A program made the position numbers and the translations under genes. 64,000 bases of DNA from Lepiota brunneoincarnata (taxonomy: Eukaryota; Basidiomycota; Agaricomycetes; Agaricales; Agaricaceae): positions 124,001 to 188,000 of the forward strand of contig JAEBUN010000046.1 in NCBI GenBank assembly GCA_023014365.1, in the 5' to 3' direction. The notes under the pieces were generated by a model. It saw only the letters and a list, made by a program, of their open reading frames with translations, searched no databases and was not told where the DNA came from. This document shows, piece after piece, positions 47,817-57,405 of the stretch; position 1 is the stretch's first letter, and each line of letters opens with the position of its first letter.

Positions 47817-49081
47817 TTATACTTCACTTGCATCCTCCACCCTAAGTCGTCCCCCTATGTTAGACTGCTCAGGTAGCGTTGGAAAGGTGGCTTCGGGTCG
47901 GGTAGAGGTCCCCGTAGTTCGCGCCACGTCAATGTTCCACTGTAAACTGGTAAGACGCCGCTCCGTCTCCTTGTCCCATCCCCGATTGGCGCTGACACGA
48001 TACGTAACAAGGAGGTAGGCAATTAACTACAAAAATGGGCCATCAGATCTGATCCAATCCACCTTAGTAGAAGAATGACTTGCACGGATAGGGTATGCAG
48101 TCCCCGTAATGAACTGCCTCGCTGCATACAATGCTGGGCTCTTGTTGGGATTAATGGAAGTGATGATAATTGCAGCCAACGTCCACAAAGCGTCCAAGGC
48201 AAAAGATTCAATGAGCATAGTAATAATTGTTGTATATTGACTGGAAATCTCTGAGGGGCCTGAGCACAAGTCAGTAATAAGATTTCAGAGTTTGTGGAGA
48301 TGCACACACCCATTATCTTGAGGTGTTGTCTGCGCACTAGGGCTATGCGTCCAACGATGCAGATAGCAATCATTATGTTGATAAAAAAGCTGAGAGCCAT
48401 TAGGGCTGGTATAAGCTTGAGACCAAAGTAGGCGGGGGCGAGCTTCGGAGAATAGTCAAAAATCCCTACGGCTATCTGAAGCCCTACAGAGACATGGCGC
48501 TTAGCATCAAAGGGTACTGCAAGGTGAGCATAGCACTGAACTTACCAAAAAATGCGAGTAATGCCAGCGATGGCGGAACTACGATGAGTTTAGCATACTG
48601 CGACATATTCCAGATGATCCATAGCCGCCAAATCTGTCAACGAAAAAATACACATGGATTAAGCCAAAGGACGAAACGTCACGACAGCTAGCGAACTCAC
48701 TTGGATTGCTTGCGTAAAACAGTCTATTGCAACAAACGTTAGACAAGAGCTGGCAATTGATAGCGGCAACCTTGTGGCGATAAATTCGTAACGGTATGCA
48801 CCTCCTGGGAAATCGCCATGGTCGATGAAAGACACCCGATATCTCCAAGCATCGAAAGACATGCTGAGAAGCGCGCAAGTCATTACAAGGGTGATTTGGA
48901 CAAGTGCGACTATGTTCTGCCTTCGTCGATGTGGATCCCGGCGTTGCAGGTATAGTAAACGAGCAGTGAAGCAGTAAAGCGTAAATGCAGCCCCATACAG
49001 CGTTGCATTCACAAAACCGACACCTATGAGGTCGGTTGCCCCGAATAGTTTGTTGACACTTGTAATGGAAGTTTTGGACAT
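47817..49081 (-). CDS. Seven-helix membrane protein, paralogue 5
   Basis: Fifth member of the family, lying about 17 kb from paralogue 3. Exon 1 begins MSKTSITSVNKLFGATDLIG and ends QAIQ at a GT donor; exon 2 opens IWRLWIIWNMSQYA; the last exon reads LIAYLLVTYRVSANRGW and ends DASEV. The GC-AG intron is kept (CGT then GCAAGT). No stop or frameshift is seen. The exon-1 sequence is closer to paralogue 3 than to paralogues 1 and 2 (ATDLIGVGF, YGAAF). The conserved upstream module lies at 49.10-49.19 kb. Confidence 0.7.
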
Positions 49082-52000
49082 TCCGAAATACTAGTTGGTG
49101 AGGGGCTGAGTACTATAGTTTTCAATCTGGATTGAAGGATAGAAATACTCTTTGGTTAGCGCACAATCGTCCATTACATTCTTTCACAGCCCATCCCTGG
49201 GCTTGTACCTTTTTGTTCATGCCATGCAATATTGATGCGCTGCATTGAGAATATCAAGTTCTAGCACCAAGAACTTTGTACGACGAACTTCTCGGGTGGA
49301 GTAATCGAGACTGCCATGCAGTGTATAACCGTTAGGATCAATAATCCGATTTCAACGCAAGCCCAAGTTGATATCATTTGATTTGAATCCTCGCACCCCA
49401 CGCAAACGTTTGAAATTGCCAAGTCTGGGCTTTCCTGGGCATACTAGTGGCGCTCCATACAAGGGGCTATGGGTGTCTAAATCATCATCTGCATCCTCCA
49501 GCCGCCGTTGCCTCCTTATCCAAAGTTGTCACCGAAACTGATGCCGTCAATCCCGTGGCATACGATCAGATTATTGTCGACCTAAGAAGGGAAGAATCCA
49601 CTTCTAAATTAGCCTTACAGGGTGATGGCTGATTGCAAGCTCGTTCAGAGCCTCATGGACTAGTCCAGGACTCCATGTGCCGCTAGGAAGCCGGTGAAAA
49701 CACATGGATTAGGACATCTCTAAAGCTCTAGCGTCACAATGATCTTTAACTAACTGCTTGGAGGTGCAGGGTCCGTAAACCTTGATGATTCAACCACTGG
49801 GTTTCATGGTTTCGGTCCCGGTTTCAGCGACTCCACTCTAAGTGATACCAAATTCAATTATACCCGGATTGAATCATGGTTCTAGACGCTAATATTCGCC
49901 AAGAGGAGCACAGCAGCTCCAGAGGTAGCGAAATTGTTTTCTGGTAACCAGTGCCATGGACTCTCGATCGGGTCATATCAATCGTGACAGGGGTTTTTGT
50001 TTCAATAATGTACATAGCGGTACTCTCGGGACCAAAGCAGGGTGAAACGAGAATATTTATGTCCGGGACCTGATCGTTTGATCGAGCATACCAATAAGAC
50101 ATCGAATCAGTGGCTTTGAACCGATGTTAAGTGTCGTGAATAATCTAAGAGCCCACCACAGTTCAAACATTGAGGACGCCTCTTGAGCAGTCCGGGTGTC
50201 AGCCGCGGTTGGAATGTATTGAGTCCCCAATAAGCCGGGGCTCGTTGGTAAGCAAACCACAAGCTCCAAAATAGCAAGTGAGAAGGGAAGTGTATTTGTG
50301 TAGAACCCTCAACGGAATAGGAAGTAAAGGATGTGGAGGCCAAGGAGGAGGGGAGAGTGTGAAGTGAGCGACAACAGTTTCTACAGACGGAGTGTACATG
50401 GGAGCACGGATGGGGAAACTAACGCTCAGCAGAACCTAAACCTATCGACGGAAGTGCTCACCCCGAGCCAATATGCTTCTAGTGTGTCCCTACTCTCACC
50501 CTCGGCCGATTTTCAAATGCATATGCCATCATCCCTGATGCTGAGGGAGCCCATGTCCTATTCACAGGGTCTGGGTGGTGACTTCTTCGATGGGTTGACC
50601 CAATAGGCTGTCGGATGAGCATAGAACATCGTACGGGGTTGCTTATTTTACATCCACTTCCAATGTTCTGGCCTGGGGAATTGCAGAAGCTTTCAACAAA
50701 GTAACTGATCGAAGAGGTCAGTAGAGTCGTCTAACATAGGGGATTTGTTATGGAGTGTCCGGACCTCGGGATAATTGACCAGCGGTCGGTTCTATTGGTT
50801 CTGAAGAGGCATAGTGATATCGGGTGTACGGGACACTAACCCTTATTTCAGCTGAATACATTCGGGAGGTATTTCCGGTCTGGATTGCAGCTTGATAGTG
50901 CAATTGCAGAGATTTCTGACCAGGCCGCTCCCTGATCTGTTTTTTTCCCACGCTTCTGTGGGGGGAAGGAAACTTCCGCGCATAGAGAGCCGTAGAACTC
51001 TCGCACTCGTGCTCCCTTCGATAAGCCTACTACGCCGTGGCTCCCCCTCGACGGTTCTGGAGGGCACAACGGCCCATCCAACGTCAAAACTGCCGCCCCG
51101 AACCCATACAATGACGTGGCAAGTCAGCCATACCGCGGACTGCACATCTACCTTCGACATACCATACGGGCTGCATAATTCGTCAACCCACACTGCAGCC
51201 ACCACAGATACAATGTCCAACTACAAGAACTGATGATCTTGCTTCTGCCTATGACGCAACTGTCCCCAAACCACCACCTTCCAACTTGTCAGCCTCCCAC
51301 CTATCCACCGGCCATAGAACCGCGACTTATCGACTTGCTTACCTTACTCACTCCGATAATTGAGCCCGCAACACCGTAGGAGCTAGGACGTGAGAGAAGT
51401 AGCTTGGCGCACCACTTTGTGCAACATCGAGTTTCCGTGGCTCGCCGGCGTGGAAGGCTGGGTCCGGCTTGGAGGAAACTTACATCCCGATCATTGATGT
51501 CAAGGCCCCCATCTGTATCTCGTTTCCAGCCCCTTCTCAACCCTGTTTTTCCCCCCACCGCAGCATAGCACATTGTCGCCTGACCATGGCCTGACGTCCT
51601 CTCCTACCCCATGGGGAAATCCTTAGAAGACTGGTTATCAGGGGTTGTCCTTAATCTATGACTAGCGGTGGTACGAAGAAATACGGTTCATACACTTCAA
51701 TGTGCCTCCACCACAACATCCAACGGATGGCCTGACTCGTCACTCTCAGGTAGCCCTTCACCAAGCTCCTATCAGGATATTCCAGTATGTGCTTTTGCCA
51801 TGAAAATAACATTATGCTTAACCTTCTCTTCGCACTCCCCTCGATGAAACTCGACTGATTCTGGGTCACTTGTGCCATCGACCCACTTGGACCCGCAGAA
51901 AACTGCTGGTGTTAGCAACACGGTTCCCATGGCCCCCTGAGCCGCTCCTGAAACTATGGTCATACTTCACTCTCCTGTACACATTCACCTCTCCCCATTG

Positions 52001-52624
52001 CCTCGTTACCTCGACATCAAAGAATTCTCCAAGGCCATTTCTCCTTTTGTGGGAAGCGCCATACTCACTTCCCTTCATCTTTTATCTGATGGAAGTGTCT
52101 CCCCAGGTTTCAGCCAAAAATCCCACCCCTGGTTGTTTCCAAGCCCACTCAGTTTCTCATCCCGCAGTGCTTCACCAGCCCGTCATGGCGACAGTTCCAA
52201 AATCACCCAGGTGGCCCCCGAGTTATAGCCAGGCGTGGTTCAAAACCAAACGGCACCTTATATCTGTAGCTTACGACGTGGACAACTGATACTGACTGGG
52301 CTAGCTTCTGGCCTGTGCTCTACAGCAACCTGTCATCGCTTAGGACGACCTACCAAATTTTATTCTCTATTTCTTACTCGGATTACTCGGACTATGTTGG
52401 ACACCTTGTTTAACGCTTGTGCACAGCCACATCACCGATCAGCTGCCTGCCTCATTTCACCTAGCCACTGGATCAAGTGAGTGCAACGTCTCCTCACCTC
52501 AATCTCCCGCTGAGGTTTGACTCTTCTTAGATATTGCAATTCTCCTTAATCTCTGCGTTCCGTCAGACTGATCGTCACCTCTGGCTCGCGTTAGCACCTC
52601 CCAACTTACAACACATAAAAGGTC
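49082..52624. other. Gene-poor region
   Basis: The first 110 bases hold the conserved upstream module of paralogue 5. On the minus strand at about 50.3-49.86 kb several short frames (with FELWWALRLF and VPDINILVSPCFGPESTAMY) could be exons of one gene, but no family is recognised. The segment 52.46-52.62 kb is the duplicated 5' flank of the TPR-CHAT gene. Nothing else is recognised. Confidence 0.35.
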
Positions 52625-52993
52625 ATGGATTACATTAGTGAAGGCTCGGACAAAGCAAGGAGTTTTGCGATAGCTGGGAATACCTTCCAGGAGCAGTTCG
52701 AGCATACTGGTGCACTTAGCGACCGCGAAGAGGCCATCAAAAACCTACAGCCAGATAGTCACCCTGGCAAACCGGCGTCGCTCAGCAACAGTCGGTTTGG
52801 GCACACAGGGGATGCTGACTGACCTCGAGGAGGCCATTCAGTATCAACTACAGGCGGTGTTTCTCACACCAGACGGTCATCCTGATAAACTTGGCTTGCT
52901 CAACAACCTCGGAATACCTTTCCAGAGTCGGTTTGAGCGTACAGGGATGGTGTCAAGTACCATGACACCCCACAGCTTGATTATGCTCATATG
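52625..52993 (+). pseudogene. Truncated TPR-CHAT paralogue
   Basis: The start MDYISEGSDKARSFAIAG followed by NTFQEQFEHTG matches the N-terminus of the gene at 14446 (RAKRFAIAGSTFHNRFERTG). About three TPR-like units follow, the first two shortened and frameshifted near 52800, the last reading LTDLEEAIQYQLQAVFLTPD and then LGIPFQSRFERTGM. Homology ends at about 52950 and no CHAT domain follows. The 5' flank (GTGAGTGCAACGT, CAGACTGAT, CTGGCTC) is also shared. Confidence 0.85.
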
Positions 52994-53750
52994 ACGTCTT
53001 TCTTGATAATCTAGTGCACCTTCGTCACCAAGAACATCCCCCAATAGAACGTGTCTCGTCTTTGTTGTCATTGTCATTATCACCAATAGGCATGGTAGGC
53101 GGCGGGTTAAAATTCTCGTCTTTCATAGCGTTATCGGGGATGGGTTGGGTCCATGCACGATGGATAGCTGCGATTGACGGCAGAATTGGCTTTCCCCCTG
53201 TAAGGTTGGTTGATGTTTTAGGTAGCGAGGGACTTTGCGAGTGCGACGTCGATCGTACGTCGCGTGCTCTTAGACCCAAAGTATAGTGCGAGAAGGTGGG
53301 AGGTAAATTTTCACTCCGTCTACTACATACATATGTCGTATTTAAACAAGTCAAACTATTGTATGTAGGTGAAACACGAGTGGATAAAACCCACACATGT
53401 AACTAGGGAAAAGAAATAAAGAGGGGCGGACATATGCCAGCTGAACGTTGAGGTCGCGAAAACCGAGCATAAAGGGTAGAGAGGGAATCGGGAGACAAAA
53501 GAAATAAAATAAAGATAAAAAAAAGAGTACATACTACATGTATCTTGTGGGTGTCCGTCGTCGTGGAGCCGATATGCAGACTCGGAGCCAGTATGCAGAC
53601 TTTGTGGGTGCAGGAGCAGAGGCTGGAGGCAATGAGTGGGTGCAGATCTCAATATGCATCGGGACTAGTGAAGGGAGGGCACAAGCTTCCAATTCTGTTG
53701 CTAGCGAGTGTCTGATCCTCACACCCCCTTGAGTTTGAAAGACTCAGAAG
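52994..53750. other. Intergenic region before the Tc1 element
   Basis: No supported ORF or repeat. The sequence keeps CpG sites, unlike the transposon block that follows. Confidence 0.35.
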
Positions 53751-53752
53751 TA

Positions 53753-55344
53753 AGGGACAAAACCCTTCCAATGATTTTTATACTTCAACAAATATGTTAA
53801 TAACTGCCTACCTACTAAAGGTGAAACCTTCATATTTTAATTGGGAATACCTATATGGCTCATGTATCATCCTGCCAAATACCATTACGTCATATGCCAT
53901 TTTGGGAAGTCAGTGAATTAAACAATCATTTAAGGTCATTGGAAGGGTTTTGTCCATCTTTACTCTAATCACATGATTTTGTTTATTACAGCCATATAAG
54001 TGCAAATAAATGTCATGTGACTGGTTGGAATAATGTATAAATATAGCTCCTCACTTCCCTAGCTCACACCACCCCCCCAACCTCATTTTGCTAACATGTG
54101 ATCCCTCTCTATGCCTCAATGCAACCATATTCTTTCCCTTTTGGACAAAGGCCACTCTGCTACCCATATTGCTTCTACCACTGGTCTTGGCCTCAGCACT
54201 ATATCTTGTCTTTGCTCCAAACATTGTTCAACACTTTCAAAGTCACTTGGTGGCCACCCAACCAAGCTTTCTGTTGGCAATATCAAATATGCCACTCATC
54301 TTATCACATCCTGCAAGACTGAAAATGCCTCCCAAATCACCAGAACCCTTTGTACTGTCATTGACCAACTTCTATCATCCAAAACAGTTTGCCAAGCACT
54401 CAAAAAAGCTGGAATGAAGGCTGTAGTCAAGCAGAAAAGGCCTAAACTCTCTGTTATACACAAGAGGAAAAGATTGGAGTGGGCAGAGGCACATGCAGAC
54501 TGGACTCTGGAAGACTGGAAGAGGGTGGTTTGGTCAGATGAGACCAAAATCAATTGCTTAGGGTCAGATGGCAGGGTTTGGGTCTGGAAAAGAGCAGGGG
54601 AGAGGCTTAGTGGTAGGCTGGTGCAGGGAACCACAAAGTTTGGAGGAGGTTCCATTATAGTATGGGGCTGTATGCTGTAGGAAGGTCCAGGGTTGGCAGC
54701 CAAGATTAATGGTAAGATGGATGGTAATCTATTTGTCACCATTTTGGAGGATGAACTCAAGGGGAGCCTGGAGTGGTATGACAAAGAGGTGGAGGATATT
54801 GTCTTTCAACAAGATAATGATCCCAAACATAGGTGCACCAAGGCTCAAAATGGTTCAAAGCAGCTGAAATGGAGGCTATGGTGTGGCCCCCACAATCTCC
54901 AGACCTTAATCCAATTGAACATTTGTGGACTCACCTTAAAATCAAGTTAGGGGAGTATGACACTCCACCTCAGGGGATGGGAGAATTATGGGATAGGACA
55001 CAAAAGGAATGGGATCAGATTCCAGCAGAAGTATGTCAGAATCTGATAGAGAGTATGCCTGATAGGGTTCAGGCTGTCTTGGATGCCAGGGGAGGGTATA
55101 CAAAGTACTAAAAGTGTAATTATTGGTAATTTCTTAGAGACAGACAAAACCCTTCCAATGACCTTAAATGGTTGTTTAATTCACTGACTTCCCAAAATGG
55201 CATTTGATGTAATTATATTTGGCAGGATGATATATGAGTCATATAGGTATTCCCAATTAAAATATGAAGGTTTCATCCTTAGTAGGTGGGCAGTTATTAA
55301 CATATTTGTTGAAGTATAAAAATCATTGGAAGGGTTTTGTCCCT
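53753..55344 (+). mobile_element. Tc1/mariner-type DNA transposon, complete ends, inactive
   Basis: A 1592-bp element flanked by TA at 53751-53752 and 55345-55346. It has terminal inverted repeats of about 200 bp (53753-53955 and 55143-55344), unusually long for the family. Each repeat itself starts GGACAAAACCCTTCCAATGA and ends with the inverse of that sequence. The transposase between them is broken. Confidence 0.92.
54111..55111 (+). pseudogene. Tc1-like transposase (DD34E), disabled
   Basis: The enzyme would cut and join transposon ends. The N-terminal helix-turn-helix region (NHILSLLDKGHSATHIAST) is followed by the catalytic segments VVWSDETKI, FQQDNDPKH and SPDLNPIEHLW; 34 residues separate the second Asp and the Glu, so it is DD34E, the Tc1 pattern. 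A TAG at 54678-54680 interrupts the frame after IIVWGCML, and a one-base frameshift occurs near 54845-54850, after HRCTKAQ. The last part is intact to the stop at 55111. The element could therefore not move itself. Confidence 0.92.
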
Positions 55345-55356
55345 TACTGTATGTGG

Positions 55357-55778
55357 GTTTCACCCTTGCAAAGGGGCTCATCAGAGGGCTTAACTGCTGC
55401 CCTAACCCACCTTGGCTCATGTAGCGACAGAATTAGACTATCTAACTTAGAATGCTGTGGGGGAGTATGAATTAATATATTAATTGATCTGCTGGACCAG
55501 CTAGTGCACCGGGGTGCCTCTGGGACCCCATACGGGTAGGTAGGAAGGGGGGGCTGGGCCTGGGGCATCCCTCCCACTCGGACCCCTCATGGCATGGTGC
55601 CTGATGAGAGGCCGGCCCACTGCATAGTCTTTTACACTATGGCTTTTTGTCTGTCTGTCTGTGCATAATTCCTTAGCCAGATCCTTACTTAAGTGTCAGG
55701 CCAGCCATCTCCAAAGATAGGGCAGCAAGCTGCGAAAGTGCGAGGTCTTGGAATCGAACCAAGATGGAAATAACCCGA
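55357..55778. repeat. Dispersed repeat, copy 2, with tRNA T-arm-like end
   Basis: Matches 40414-40803. On the minus strand the right end holds CTTGGTTCGATTCCAAG (55763-55747), a perfect 5-bp stem with a 7-base TTCGATT loop that fits the RNA polymerase III B box. It is followed by ACCTCGC, as an acceptor strand would be, but no matching 5' half is found. It may be a tRNA-derived SINE or only a chance resemblance. Confidence 0.7.
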
Positions 55779-55828
55779 GTTTGCAACTGGCTTCAAAGAT
55801 GACAAATCTAGGATGAGGATGGCCCATC

Positions 55829-55928
55829 TGTTAAATGAAGTGACAGATCACTTATTAGTTAGTGATGAATTGTGATATATAAGTAAATACTTGTTATATA
55901 CACCCATCCCTTGGGGATGTCAATTAGT
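55829..55928. repeat. Dispersed repeat, copy 2 of the 8.03-kb repeat
   Basis: Matches 8031-8133 (GTGATATATAAGTAAATAC here). It lies just upstream of the LTR that starts at 55990. Confidence 0.6.
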
Positions 55929-55989
55929 GGACACTGAGTTTCATGCCTTGCATCCATTTTGACAGGATGGGACCTTAGACTAGCCAAAT

Positions 55990-56673
55990 TGTTATGAACA
56001 GTCCAGACTGAGAAGAATGAGAACAACTATTTGACTTTACAAGATGGATACAGGAAACCACAGACCAGTTGCAAGTGCAAGAATATGAAGATGAAGAAGG
56101 GGAATACTACAACACCATGCAGGACCTGGCAAGAGAAGCAGGAATGGAGATAACTCTAGAGGATATTCTGAAGTACCCCAAGGATGAAGAAGATAGCCAT
56201 GGATCAACTGATCCAACTTCTGATATGGATGGAAGCACCAAGAGAATGGAGAGCAAGAATGGAGAAGAATCCATGGAGATAGGATTGGGAGAAGAGGACT
56301 ATGAGTCAGAAGAAAGCAATGGAACATCGCACAGCAGTGGAATGGAAAATGAGGACACTGACTCATTGTAATATATAAATAACAGTAGGATGCCATCAGC
56401 CAGGATGTGCATCATGGTCAAGACTGCGCAGGACAAGTAGAATAGCCCAACAACCTATAACAAGTATATAGCATCTCATAGGTATATAAGGCCTGTACAA
56501 GTAGAGATTAAAGCCTCAATAACCCTCTCTGCCTTAACTTGGTGTGTTCCCTCGTTATATCACTGAGCACAATCCACTAAGCTCTGCAAGGCCAACCATC
56601 TCGGACACCTTGTAGAGTGATTGAAGGCTGTCTCCAGTTATCCTTGGATACAGAAGGAGCATGGATCATAACA
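55990..56673 (+). repeat. 5' LTR (684 bp) of the plus-strand Ty3 element
   Basis: It begins TGTTATGAACAG and ends ATCATAACA, inverse tips. A TATATAAGG box at about 56483 and an ATTAAAGCCTCAATAAC region at about 56507-56523 look like promoter and start of the R region. The left half matches the LTR at the left window edge. Confidence 0.8.
56021..56371 (+). CDS. Acidic reading frame inside the LTR (right copy)
   Basis: An open frame of 116 codons from after a TGA (56018-56020) to TAA. The first ATG, at 56117, leaves 84 residues. Composition is strongly acidic: EYEDEEGEYY, ITLEDILKYPKDEEDSHG, GLGEEDYESEESN, GMENEDTDSL. The left-edge LTR encodes the same protein. No domain is recognised and the function is unknown. 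It lies upstream of the putative TATA box, in U3, so it would not be part of the main retroelement transcript unless read from outside or from the 3' LTR. Confidence 0.45.
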   Translation, partial: EQLFDFTRWIQETTDQLQVQEYEDEEGEYYNTMQDLAREAGMEITLEDILKYPKDEEDSHGSTDPTSDMDGSTKRMESKNGEESMEIGLGEEDYESEESNGTSHSSGMENEDTDSL

Positions 56674-57405
56674 TTCGATTAAAGCTTCCTTTGGACAACC
56701 TCCATCATACACCCCGTGGTATTGGTATACCTTGTTGCTACCCTTCCACACCGGCAGATGGTATGCTTTATTGCTATCTGAGTGCCAACCGTATCTGACA
56801 ACATGCCTTGTTGCTGTCTGGTGATACACCCCTGTAGAGCAGGCCACCATACCCTCTGCACCCTTGGTCAGATGCACTGAAAGTGTTGATTGGGATAATG
56901 CACCCATAAGCGTTGTATATAGGTCATCCGCACCTTCAAGCATCGATTGGGATAACATACCCGCAAGCATTGTTTATTCACCTTTACCCCCACTGTCACT
57001 TTCGACTTCTTCCCTCTACACCCTGTCTACAAACTGAAACAACCCCCTTGCCACCAACTACAAAGAATCTAACAGTTCTGACTGGTCAACAACCAACTCC
57101 AAACCCAACTTCACACCCCCTCCACCCTGGACCATAAAAAAAAAACAAAACCTATACCCCTCACTCATTCACCCTCTGGTTCCACACCATACCCTACACA
57201 ACCTACCAAGAGAGTTCAACATCGAACAGAAGACCCAGGATACCCAGCACCCCCAGCACCAGTTCTTCAATCCCTACCCAAACAACTACCACTTGAAAGA
57301 ACTGCCACCTCTACCTGCTCAAAGCTCGGGGAGCCAATTCATAGAACATCTGCCCCATCCTCCAGTCCTCAACCCTCAACAAGTACAAGAACTTGCAGCA
57401 ACACT
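56674..57405 (+). other. Leader between LTR and gag
   Basis: No coding region is certain. The minus strand of the first part has a short open frame that is probably chance. From 57.0 kb the plus strand is rich in C and A, and the gag frame may start upstream of 57406. No clear tRNA primer-binding site starting TGG is seen right after the LTR. Confidence 0.4.

Noticed and set aside
55740..55815. tRNA gene on the minus strand
   Set aside because: Only the T-arm and a possible acceptor strand are present; no 5' acceptor, D-arm or anticodon arm pairs with them.
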